Program-made: the position numbers and the translations under genes
The notes under the pieces: generated by a model
What the model was told of the DNA's origin: nothing
The model's input: the letters and a program-made list of their open reading frames with translations, nothing else
The model's database searches: none
Shown here: one piece after another, positions 42,896 to 50,241 of the stretch
Layout of the letters: every line of letters begins with the position of its first letter
How positions within the stretch are numbered: position 1 is the stretch's first letter
Assembly (NCBI GenBank): GCA_007751255.1
Contig: CP036296.1
Location: 4,464,001 to 4,528,000 of the forward strand
Length of the DNA: 64,000 nucleotides
Direction of reading: 5' to 3'
DNA from: Engelhardtia mirabilis
Lineage (GTDB): Bacteria > Planctomycetota > UBA1135 > GCA-002686595

Positions 42896-42921
42896 CCGAT
42901 CCGGGCCGGGGCCGGGCGCGG

Positions 42922-44172
42922 TCAGCGCACCCGACGCAAGACCACCGCTTCCCAGGCGTCCAACCACTTCGGCACGCCCGCGGGGAAGCCGTGTAAGTCG
43001 ACGTAGTGGCTGCCCTCGGGGGTTGCTGATGCATCGATCGGCGACCTGTCGGCCGAGAAGTTCACCAACACCAGGACCTCGCTGGACCCGCTCGAGCGAC
43101 GGAAGGCCAGCACCGCCCGCGCCCCCTCGAGCTCGATGAACTCCAGCGTCCCCTCGCCCGCGCCATGGCCCAGTGCCGGCTCAGACCGCTTCAAGGCACA
43201 CAGGCGCCGATACAAGTCGGCCGCGGGATCCGCGCGCCAGGTGATCAGATCCTTCTCGAAGAAGTCGAGCCGCTGGTCCAGGCCCGCCTCCTGCCCGCTG
43301 TAGATCAGCGGCATTCCCGGAAGGGTGAAGGTCAAGACCGTGGCCAACTCCCAGGCCGGCCCGAAGCGGTCGACGGCGAGGGTCTCCCACGAGTTCCAGT
43401 CGTGGTTGGTGGTGAAGTGCATCCGGAACGCGCCGACGCCTGCCTCGGCCAAGCGGGCGCGGTCACGCTCCACGTGATCGCGCACGACCGCCGCTCGCCC
43501 ACCGGCCGCGGCGGCTTCGATCGAGGCAGCGAAGTTCCAGCCGTAGGTGGCGTCGAAGCCCGCCTCGTAGAGCCATTCCCGCTCCCCCTCGGCGAGCATG
43601 AACTGCGGTCGTTCCGCGCGCAGCTCCGCGATGGCGGCCCTCCAGAAGTCCGCGGGCACGAGCTCGGCCACGTCGCAGCGGAACCCGTCGATGCGGCACG
43701 CGCGCACCCAGTGCAGCATCGCGTCCGTCATCGCGCGCCGGGTCGAGGGCTCGTCGTAGTCGAGACCGATCACATCCGTCCAATCCGGGTTCGGGGGCAC
43801 GAAACCGCCCTCCGGCCCCGCCCTGAAGCGCTCGGGGTGGCTCCGGGTCCAGACGTGATCCCAAGCCGTGTGGTTGGCGACCCAGTCGAGGATCACGGCC
43901 ATGCCCAGCCCGTGGGCGGCGTCGACCAGCTCACGCAGGTCGTCCTCGCTGCCGAACTCGGGGTTGACCGCCATGTAGTCGGTGGCGGCGTAGTAGCTGC
44001 CCAGGCTCCCCTTGCGGTGGAGCACTCCGATCGGATGGATGGGCATCAGCCACAGGATCCCGACCCCCAGCTCCGCCAGCCGCGGCAGGTGCTCGCGAAA
44101 GGCGTCGAAGGTCCCCTCGGGGCTGAACTGGCGGAGGTTGACCTCGTAGAGGGTCCGGTCGGGGGTGTTCAC
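42922..44172 (-). CDS. GH13 alpha-amylase-family glycosidase
   Basis: A 416-aa TIM-barrel enzyme of family GH13, acting on alpha-glucans or related alpha-glucosides. The catalytic residues are Asp167 (GFRCDVAE), Glu195 (MLAEGER) and Asp258 (TTNHDWN), and the barrel motif VILDWVANHTAWDH is conserved. There is no signal peptide, so the enzyme is cytoplasmic, with a C-terminal beta domain (about 345-416). The start is GTG 44172. The family covers amylases, glucosidases and transglycosylases, and the subfamily cannot be fixed from this view. It is 38 bp downstream of the DUF1801 start on the same strand. A TAGGCT-like -10 near 44320 is the likely promoter. Confidence 0.85.
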   Translation of the reverse strand: MNTPDRTLYEVNLRQFSPEGTFDAFREHLPRLAELGVGILWLMPIHPIGVLHRKGSLGSYYAATDYMAVNPEFGSEDDLRELVDAAHGLGMAVILDWVANHTAWDHVWTRSHPERFRAGPEGGFVPPNPDWTDVIGLDYDEPSTRRAMTDAMLHWVRACRIDGFRCDVAELVPADFWRAAIAELRAERPQFMLAEGEREWLYEAGFDATYGWNFAASIEAAAAGGRAAVVRDHVERDRARLAEAGVGAFRMHFTTNHDWNSWETLAVDRFGPAWELATVLTFTLPGMPLIYSGQEAGLDQRLDFFEKDLITWRADPAADLYRRLCALKRSEPALGHGAGEGTLEFIELEGARAVLAFRRSSGSSEVLVLVNFSADRSPIDASATPEGSHYVDLHGFPAGVPKWLDAWEAVVLRRVR

Positions 44173-44369
44173 GATGGCGGTCGAGCGGGGTTTCGTCGAT
44201 TGATCCAGAGTGGGACCCAGCCCCGTCGGAACCGTCGCCGATCGCGCTTCGAGCGTCGTCGAACGGGTCGGGCGAGGTGGTCGTTGCGGGCCAACTGCGC
44301 CGCGGGCCGGCGAGAGAGCCTAGCTACATCGGTCGCCAGGACCAGCGCGCCCGGGATCGGCCCCGCCGC

Positions 44370-45269
44370 TCAGCTCGGGAAGACGGCGGCCGCACCCTCG
44401 ACGATGCGCGCGACGGCGGGGTGGGCGATCTTGCGCTCCGGCGAGATGGCCCAATAGCGCTCCGTCACCGTCGGCAGCACGCCGAGCGCGCGGACCCCGT
44501 AGCGCTCCACGATCTGCTCGGCCACTGCCGTCGGCCCGGGAAAGGCGCCACGACCGGCCTGGCCGAAGACCTTCATCAGCGCACTGTCGTCGAACTCGGC
44601 GACCGTGCGCGGTCGCAGTCGCTCGGACTCGAACCACCGATCCAACGAGGCGCGCACGGCGCTCTCGCGGGAGGGCAAGAGGAAGGGCGCACCGTCCAGG
44701 GAGCCCGGGAAGCCCGGTGCCAGGCGCGCGGCGAGCTCGGGGCTGGCGAAGAGCGTCGTCGTCGAGGACCCCACGCGGTGGCTGCGAGCCCGCACGTCGA
44801 GCCCCGGCGCCAGGGCCACGTCCGAGAGCACCAGATCCAGCTCGTGCACGGCCAGGGCCGCGAACAACCTGCGGGGAGAATCCTCGCTGAGCACGAGGTG
44901 CACGTCGTCGTCCTCGGAGAAGGCCGAGTCCAAGAGGGCGAAGGCGATCAACTTGGCCATCACGTCCGCGATCCCGACCCGCACCACCTGACGGCGGCCG
45001 AGCGACGATCCACGCACCACTTCGACCAGCTCGCGACCGGTGCGGAAGATCTCGCTCGCGTAGCCCTCGACCAGCTTGCCGGTCTCGGTCAACTCGAGAC
45101 GCCGGCCGCGGCGCAGGAACAGCGGCGTCCCGAAGAAGGCCTCGAGGCTCTTGAGCTGCATCGAGATCGCCGGTCGGCCCACGTGCAGCTCCTGGCTGGC
45201 GGCGGCGATGCTGCCGGCCCGAGCCACGGTCCAGAAGTACAGCAGGTGGTGGTAGTTGAGCCATTCCAT
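44370..45269 (-). CDS. LysR-family regulator, NhaR-like
   Basis: A 299-aa transcription factor. The N-terminal winged helix (MEWLNYHHLLYFWTVARAGSIAAASQELHVGRPAISMQLKSLE) closely follows NhaR, the activator of Na+/H+ antiporter genes. The remaining ~210 residues form the LysR effector-binding domain. No antiporter gene is next to it in the window, so a different regulon is possible. It is divergent from the small gene at 45393, and the 123-bp gap may hold its operator; I see no clear T-N11-A site. The ATG at 45269 matches the family start. Confidence 0.85.
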   Translation of the reverse strand: MEWLNYHHLLYFWTVARAGSIAAASQELHVGRPAISMQLKSLEAFFGTPLFLRRGRRLELTETGKLVEGYASEIFRTGRELVEVVRGSSLGRRQVVRVGIADVMAKLIAFALLDSAFSEDDDVHLVLSEDSPRRLFAALAVHELDLVLSDVALAPGLDVRARSHRVGSSTTTLFASPELAARLAPGFPGSLDGAPFLLPSRESAVRASLDRWFESERLRPRTVAEFDDSALMKVFGQAGRGAFPGPTAVAEQIVERYGVRALGVLPTVTERYWAISPERKIAHPAVARIVEGAAAVFPS

Positions 45270-45392
45270 GGTCGCGATCGTTCAGGTAAACCGACGCTCT
45301 CGTTCAATCAATGGGCTACAGACTGAATCGAGATCGGTCGTAGATTGCTCCGTGCGGGGAGCGCGATGCTCCCGGCTTGATGCAGACGCCCG

Positions 45393-45644
45393 ATGACCGC
45401 CACGCGAGCCCAGATGCGAGTTCGCCTCCCGTCGGAATCCAGCCCCGGGAGGCTGGCCCGTTGCCGCCTGACCTCGCTCGAGGCCAAGCGACGACGACTC
45501 CGGCGCTGGTTCGTGGACGAGCTGGCTCAGTTGATCGCCGACGACGACGGCATGCCTGCGGGAGCGCCGGCGCGACTCGACGAGGTACTTCGGGCAATGA
45601 ACGAGTTGGACGGCCATCTGGCCACCTACCGAAAGGACCGATGA
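45393..45644 (+). CDS. Small basic protein coupled to the HPF-like gene
   Basis: An 83-aa protein, basic in the first half (RRRLRRW) and acidic/helical in the second. I do not recognise the family. The stop overlaps the start of the HPF-like gene by 4 nt (ATGA), so they are translationally coupled and probably act together at the ribosome (inference). The ATG at 45393 is used. Confidence 0.5.
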   Translation: MTATRAQMRVRLPSESSPGRLARCRLTSLEAKRRRLRRWFVDELAQLIADDDGMPAGAPARLDEVLRAMNELDGHLATYRKDR

Positions 45645-45967
45645 ATCTCGAACTTCGATCGCGAGGGGTGCGGGTCACGCGGGAGCTGCGGGAACACGTG
45701 GAGAAGCGGCTGCACTTCGCCCTGGGCAGGTTCGCCGACCGACTGCACCGAATCCGCGTCGACCTCCAGGACGTGAACGGTCCGCGCGGAGGCGAGGACG
45801 TGGGCGTCCGCATCCGGGCCGAGATCCATCCCGGAGGCGTGCTGATCGTGGATGAGCTGCGCGAGTGTCCGTTCAGCGCCGTGGCCTCGGCCAGCGACCG
45901 CATTGGCCAGAGCGTCGCCCGCCGCATGAAACGAGTGGTCACTCGCCGCCGCCGACGGTCTGCCTGA
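45641..45967 (+). CDS. HPF/RaiA-like ribosome hibernation factor
   Basis: A 108-aa protein resembling the short HPF/RaiA (PF02482) fold: the opening MNLELRSRGVRVTRELREHVEKRLHFAL strand-helix, a central beta pair, and the last helix AVASASDRIGQSVARRMKRV. Members bind the 30S decoding centre in stationary phase and inactivate ribosomes. It lacks the C-terminal dimerisation domain of long HPF. The terminal RRRRRS stretch would help RNA binding. It follows an 83-aa protein with an ATGA overlap. A hairpin lies 73 nt past the stop. Confidence 0.75.
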   Translation: MNLELRSRGVRVTRELREHVEKRLHFALGRFADRLHRIRVDLQDVNGPRGGEDVGVRIRAEIHPGGVLIVDELRECPFSAVASASDRIGQSVARRMKRVVTRRRRRSA

Positions 45968-46555
45968 CCGGCGGCGCGCCGACCCACTGTGGAACTCGAG
46001 GACGCCCGCTAGCGCCGGCGGCCCTCGATCGAAGGGACGAAGCCGGGCGCTGCTGATCCAGCGGCGTCCGGCTTCAGCTTGATCCGGGCCACCGCGGCGG
46101 AGCTCGACCACCTCACGAGCGGCGAACGGATCGCGCCGTCTGTCCTGGAGCTTGGCTCGAGAACGTTCGACCGATGCCTTGGACCGGTCGTCGACGCAGG
46201 CGAGCGCTGCGATCATCGGACCGGCGGCGCGGGCGCGGCGTCGAGCGCGGACGAAGAGGCCGCTAGCGTTCCACGGTGACGTGCTCGGGGCCGTCTCCCC
46301 GGCCTCGCGAGTCCGGGACGAGTTCGACGGCCGGACCCAGAATCCACCTGCGCTGGAGCCCAAGTGGCCGCAACCCGCGCCGACTCCCGAGCCACCCGGT
46401 GTTCGGCCCGGCGGCCAGGCCGCACCAAACCGGATGTCAGGGTTGTCATGTCGCGTCGGCGAAGATCCGGGCCTACTGGTTCCTGGAACGCGCCCACATG
46501 TCGCCCGCCACTCCGCGGGTCGCTTCGGGCGCATGTTGAACCGGAGACCCTCCCC
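45968..46555. other. 588-bp region without a supported gene
   Basis: Nothing recognisable is encoded. It has a strong hairpin at 46040-46074 ending the upstream unit, and a GGAG (46543-46546) just before the TTG start of the beta-helix gene. The 480 bp in between have no promoter match I trust. It may hold a small RNA or a decayed gene, but I have no evidence for either. Confidence 0.4.
46040..46074 (+). terminator. Hairpin terminator after the HPF-like gene
   Basis: AAGCCGGGCGCTGCTG pairs with CAGCGGCGTCCGGCTT around an ATC loop. The 16-bp stem has two positions that are G-U in RNA. It is 73 nt past the stop at 45967. There is no strong U-tract. Confidence 0.5.
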
Positions 46556-48079
46556 TTGAAGCACCAGCTAGTAACCCTCTCGGCCCTCGCCTTGCTCTCA
46601 TCCGTCGCTGCGGCGATGGACACCGTCGTTGCCCCCGGCCAGAGCATCCAGGCGGCCATCGACCTGTCCCAGAACGGCGATCGCGTGCTCGTCCAACCGG
46701 GCACCTACTTCGAGACAATCAGCTTCGACGGAAAGGGGATCGAAGTCATCGGCACCGGTGGCGCCGAGGTCACGATCCTCGACGGCGCGGCGGCCGGACC
46801 GATCGTGCGCTTCTTGCCCGGCCAGGACGCCAGCGCCCTGCTCCAGGGCTTCACCGTCACCCACGGCCACGCGGCCTTGGGCGCGGGGGGCATCAACTCG
46901 GCCAGTGCGAGCCCGCGCATCGAGGACTGCACGATCCGCAGCAATAGCGGCAAGTTCGGCGGCGGCGTGTCGGGCAACCCGACCATGCGGCGCTGTGAGA
47001 TCGCGGGCAACAGCTCGTCCCTCAGCTACGGTGGGGGCATCTACGGCGCCCCGCACCTGTACGAGTGCGTGATCGTCGACAACAGCGCGTCCGGGGCCGA
47101 CGGCGGCGGCATCTACCTGACCGGTGGAGTCTGCAACGTCACGGACTGCGTCGTCGCCGCCAACCGGGTCGTCTTGGGCGATCCGGCCAGGGGTGGCGGC
47201 ATCGCGGTCCACTCCAGCGCCGTGGCCACGATCGAGCGCAGCGTGATCGCCGACAACGCGGGCTTCGGCAACATCTTCGGCTCCTATGCCGGTGGCATCT
47301 GGGCCACGCCGTCGACCACCATCGACAGTTGCACGATCGTCGGCAACCGCTCCGTCTCCGGTGGCAACACCGCCGGCGGCGGCGTCTGGGGGGCGACGAC
47401 GATCCGGAACACGATCCTGCGCGGGAACGAGCCCGACCAGCTCGCGAACAACCCCACGGTGGCCTGGTCGAACGTCGAGGGCGGCTACGCCGGGCTCGGC
47501 AACTTCGACGCCGACGCGCTCTTCGTCGCGCCCACGGCCTCCGCGGACCTGCACCTCGCGTCCGCGTCGCCCTGCATCGACGCCGGCAATCCGAGCCAGG
47601 TCGACCCCGACGGGACGCGCATCGACGTGGGTGCCTTCCCCTTCGCGACCCTCTATCCGCGTGGCAACACGGCCGCGGCGGATTGGGTCGCGCCGAGCTG
47701 GACCGAGCTCTCGACGACTACCGGCGGGCTGCACGCCCTGCGGATCTCCCTCGAAGCGGCGCACGCCGGTGAGCCCTACTTCCTGCTCGGCAGCTTCAGT
47801 GGCACCACGCCGGGCCTGGTGCTCGACGGACAGACCCTGCCGCTGGTCGTCGACGCCTACACCAGCCTGACCCTCGTCGCCCCGGCCGCCGCCGGTCTGG
47901 CCGGATCGATCGGGATCCTCGACGGCGACGGCCGCGCCGAAGCCACGCTGACCCTGCCCGCGGGAGCCGTGACCAGCCTGGCCGGCGCGACGATTCACCA
48001 CGCTGCCCTGACCATCGACCTCGCCATTCTCGCGGTCGGTGCGACGACGAACGCGGTGGCGCTGCAACTGCTGCCGTGA
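46556..48079 (+). CDS. Secreted right-handed beta-helix protein
   Basis: A 507-aa exported protein. The TTG at 46556 gives a signal peptide (LKHQLVTLSALALLSSVAAAM), with GGAG 9 nt upstream; a downstream ATG would lose it. Residues about 25-350 form a parallel beta-helix: VVAPGQSIQAAIDLSQNGDRVLVQPG opens it, and repeated GGGI/NNS turns with DCxVxxN rungs follow, as in polysaccharide lyase- or pectate-lyase-like folds. No catalytic set is clear. The last ~115 residues are homologous to the C-terminus of the 10572-12233 protein (LLGSFSGTTPG, DAY, LPAG, VALQLLP). It is probably surface exposed and may bind carbohydrates (inference). A 16-bp-stem hairpin and a MITE follow. Confidence 0.75.
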   Translation: MKHQLVTLSALALLSSVAAAMDTVVAPGQSIQAAIDLSQNGDRVLVQPGTYFETISFDGKGIEVIGTGGAEVTILDGAAAGPIVRFLPGQDASALLQGFTVTHGHAALGAGGINSASASPRIEDCTIRSNSGKFGGGVSGNPTMRRCEIAGNSSSLSYGGGIYGAPHLYECVIVDNSASGADGGGIYLTGGVCNVTDCVVAANRVVLGDPARGGGIAVHSSAVATIERSVIADNAGFGNIFGSYAGGIWATPSTTIDSCTIVGNRSVSGGNTAGGGVWGATTIRNTILRGNEPDQLANNPTVAWSNVEGGYAGLGNFDADALFVAPTASADLHLASASPCIDAGNPSQVDPDGTRIDVGAFPFATLYPRGNTAAADWVAPSWTELSTTTGGLHALRISLEAAHAGEPYFLLGSFSGTTPGLVLDGQTLPLVVDAYTSLTLVAPAAAGLAGSIGILDGDGRAEATLTLPAGAVTSLAGATIHHAALTIDLAILAVGATTNAVALQLLP

Positions 48080-48118
48080 TCGCCGGTCGGGATTCCGCGC
48101 TCGGGTCCTGAGCGCGAA

Positions 48119-48167
48119 GTTCGGCGGCACCTGCCCGGCCTCGAGCCGCCTGCAGGTGCCGCCGAAC
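48119..48167. terminator. 16-bp-stem hairpin between convergent genes
   Basis: GTTCGGCGGCACCTGC (48119-48134) is the exact complement of 48152-48167, with a 17-nt loop that itself can pair. It lies 40 bp after the beta-helix gene and 15 bp before the second MITE. The TTCGGCGGCAC stretch is similar to TTCGGCGTCAC in the MITE ends, so it could also be a relic of a related element. Confidence 0.55.
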
Positions 48168-48182
48168 CGTAGCGGCCGACCC

Positions 48183-48347
48183 TAGTGTCCTGGATCGGAA
48201 ATTCGGCGTCACTGCCCGGAGGTCCGATCGATGCTGGCTAGGCGCGCCGACGACGCGTATCCGCTGCGATACTCCGAGGAGGCGCTGGCGACGCCAGCGG
48301 CGATCGGAGCCCGGGAAGTGACGCCGAACTTCTGATCCAGGACACTA
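48183..48347 (-). mobile_element. 165-bp MITE, copy 2 (inverted)
   Basis: The reverse complement of copy 1 (31502-31666), of exactly the same length with about four substitutions. The right terminus (CTA at 48345-48347) supplies the TAG stop codon of the M20 peptidase gene on the minus strand, so the insertion set the present C-terminus of that protein. No transposase is encoded. Confidence 0.9.
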
Positions 48348-49427
48348 GCCCCGGGTGCCCTGTGCGACGGCGCGCTCGAGCAGGGCTGGCACGAGGTCCA
48401 CGTAGCGCGCGATCCCGCGCTCGAGTTCGCCGATGGCGATGCGTTCGTGCTCGGTGTGCGCGTCGGCGATGTCGCCGGGCCCCATCAACAGGGGCTGACC
48501 CCAGGCGGGCAGGTAGGGGGCGTCCGTGCCGAAGGCCACGACCTCGGCCGGCTCGCCCTCGGGCACCAGGAACTCCACGGGGCCGTAGCGCACGTGGACG
48601 TCCAGCTCCACTTCGCCCGATAGGCCACCGCGCAGGCGAGCCTCGACCTCCTTCGGGCCTTCGACGGCGCGCACCAGGAGGTCGGCGTGGGCCTCGCCGG
48701 CGACGACGTTGTCGGCCACGCCCCCCGCGATCACGCCGACGTTCAGCGAGCCCGCACCGAAGACCGGGTGTTGGCCCCAGTCCTGCCCGATCAGTCGCGC
48801 ACAACAACCGACGAGCGCGTGCACCGCCGAGGGCCCGCGCGGATCCGAGGAGTGCGAGGGCACGCCCTTGGCGCGCAGGGCGGCGCGCAACATGCCCTTG
48901 TGACCGCGCACGAAGCGGTTGCCGGTCGGCTCCCCGACGACGATGAAGCTCGGCGCCTGGTCGAGCTCGAGGGCTCCGGAGACCAGGGCACGCTGGGCGG
49001 CCAGGGCACCGTCCGAGTCGACCTCCTCGCCGACGGTCCAGAGCAGGCCGAAGTCACCCAGTCCCCCGTCGACCAGCCGGCGCGAGGCCTCGGCCATGGC
49101 AAGGGCCACGCCCTTCGCGTCGCAGGCCCCGCGACCGTGGACGTGGGTGCGGTCGGCCCGCGCTCCGAACCAGGGCGGGACCGTATCCAGGTGCGTGCAG
49201 AGCACGACCCGCGGCGAACCGACGCGGGCAAACAGGCTCGCTCGGCCGGCACCCACGTCGATCGGCTCCACGTCGAGCCCCCGCCGTTCGAGGGCGCGCC
49301 GGGCGAGGTCTGTGAAGGGCGCCTCGGTCCCGCTGACGGACGCTACCTCGATCCAGTCCAGGAGCTCGGCGACCAAGGCCGATGCCGCCGGTCCGGTGCG
49401 ACCCACTCCTGTTCGGTGACCCTCCAT
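48345..49427 (-). CDS. M20-family peptidase/deacylase (ArgE/DapE-like)
   Basis: A 360-aa two-zinc enzyme. Expected ligands are His79 and Asp81 (CTHLDTVPP), Asp103 (GRGACDAKG), the catalytic Glu134/135 (VGEEVDSDG), Glu166 (VGEPTGN) and a late His (DAHTEHERI). The dimerisation domain is inserted in the middle (about 175-290). It resembles acetylornithine deacetylase, DapE and [LysW]-lysine hydrolase, but I cannot choose among them. The stop codon TAG is formed by the terminus of the MITE, so the last residues may differ from the ancestral end. The ATG at 49427 has TTAGCCT 7 nt upstream (49441-49435), suggesting a near-leaderless transcript. Confidence 0.82.
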   Translation of the reverse strand: MEGHRTGVGRTGPAASALVAELLDWIEVASVSGTEAPFTDLARRALERRGLDVEPIDVGAGRASLFARVGSPRVVLCTHLDTVPPWFGARADRTHVHGRGACDAKGVALAMAEASRRLVDGGLGDFGLLWTVGEEVDSDGALAAQRALVSGALELDQAPSFIVVGEPTGNRFVRGHKGMLRAALRAKGVPSHSSDPRGPSAVHALVGCCARLIGQDWGQHPVFGAGSLNVGVIAGGVADNVVAGEAHADLLVRAVEGPKEVEARLRGGLSGEVELDVHVRYGPVEFLVPEGEPAEVVAFGTDAPYLPAWGQPLLMGPGDIADAHTEHERIAIGELERGIARYVDLVPALLERAVAQGTRG

Positions 49428-49434
49428 CGGCGTG

Positions 49435-49440
49435 AGGCTA
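49435..49440 (-). promoter_or_regulatory. -10 box for the M20 gene
   Basis: On the minus strand TAGCCT (49440-49435), part of TTAGCCT, with 7 nt to the ATG at 49427. The same TTAGCCT occurs at 10420-10414 and 12310-12304. Confidence 0.5.
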
Positions 49441-49496
49441 ACCGATCGAAGGTTCGGCGACTGGGGACCTCGATTCTCGGTCACCCCAGCGCGCAC

Positions 49497-49502
49497 TATC
49501 CT
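49497..49502 (+). promoter_or_regulatory. -10 box placed for a leaderless mRNA
   Basis: TATCCT, GCGCCC, then ATG at 49509, an exact copy of the 15-mer at 3111-3125. It is back-to-back with the M20 promoter in an 81-bp divergent gap. Confidence 0.6.
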
Positions 49503-49508
49503 GCGCCC

Positions 49509-50141
49509 ATGATCGCTCGAGTCCGCGCCGCCATCGACACCGCCGACCTGGAAGCCCTACGGTCCTTGATCGCCGCCGAGCCGGAGCTGGCGGAGGCCGA
49601 CGTGCACTTCGGCGAGGGTGGTAAGAACCGGGTGCCGCCCCTGCACTACGTGTGCGACGCGGCCTTCGAGGGCAAGCTCGACCAGGGCCAGGCCCTCGAG
49701 CTCGCGGACGCGCTGCTCGCCGCCGGGGTCGATCCCGAGCGCGCCTATGCCAAGTCCGGGGACACCTTCCTGATCGCGGCCGCCAGCCTGGGGGTCGAGA
49801 GTGTCGCCCTGCGCCTGGTGGAGCGCGGCGTCGATGTCACCGGACGAGGTTTGTTCGGCGCGACGGCGCTGCACTGGGCCGCCCACATGGGACTGGCGCG
49901 CTTGGTGGAAGCCCTGATCGCGGCCGGAGCCGACTTGGACCAGCGCGACGACAGGTACGAGGGCACGCCATTGCACTGGGCGCTGCACGGTTGGACCGAG
50001 CATCGCGCGAGCCAACGCGATCGCGTCCCCGCGGCGGTGCGAGCGCTGCTGCGCGGGGGCGCGCGCCTGCCTGCCGACATCTGCAACGGCCTGGGGCCCG
50101 GCGACGACGAGCTGCGGCGCGCCTTGACCGAGCCCGTGTGA
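49509..50141 (+). CDS. Ankyrin-repeat protein
   Basis: A 210-aa protein with four to five ankyrin repeats (about 10-175). Clear units are DTADLEALRSLIAAEPELAEADV, SGDTFLIAAASLGVESVALRLVERGVDV and FGATALHWAAHMGLARLVEALIAAGADL. No signal peptide is seen, so it is cytoplasmic. Ankyrin repeats bind other proteins, but the partner is unknown. The leaderless-type promoter TATCCT-GCGCCC-ATG supports the start. It is divergent to the M20 gene. Confidence 0.8.
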   Translation: MIARVRAAIDTADLEALRSLIAAEPELAEADVHFGEGGKNRVPPLHYVCDAAFEGKLDQGQALELADALLAAGVDPERAYAKSGDTFLIAAASLGVESVALRLVERGVDVTGRGLFGATALHWAAHMGLARLVEALIAAGADLDQRDDRYEGTPLHWALHGWTEHRASQRDRVPAAVRALLRGGARLPADICNGLGPGDDELRRALTEPV

Positions 50142-50241
50142 TCTGGCTTCGGCCCCGTTGCGCCAAAGGGGAGCCCCCGATCGGCGGCGGCGACCGACTC
50201 GAGCCAGGGTCGACTCCCGCTGTAATCGATGCGGATTCGGT

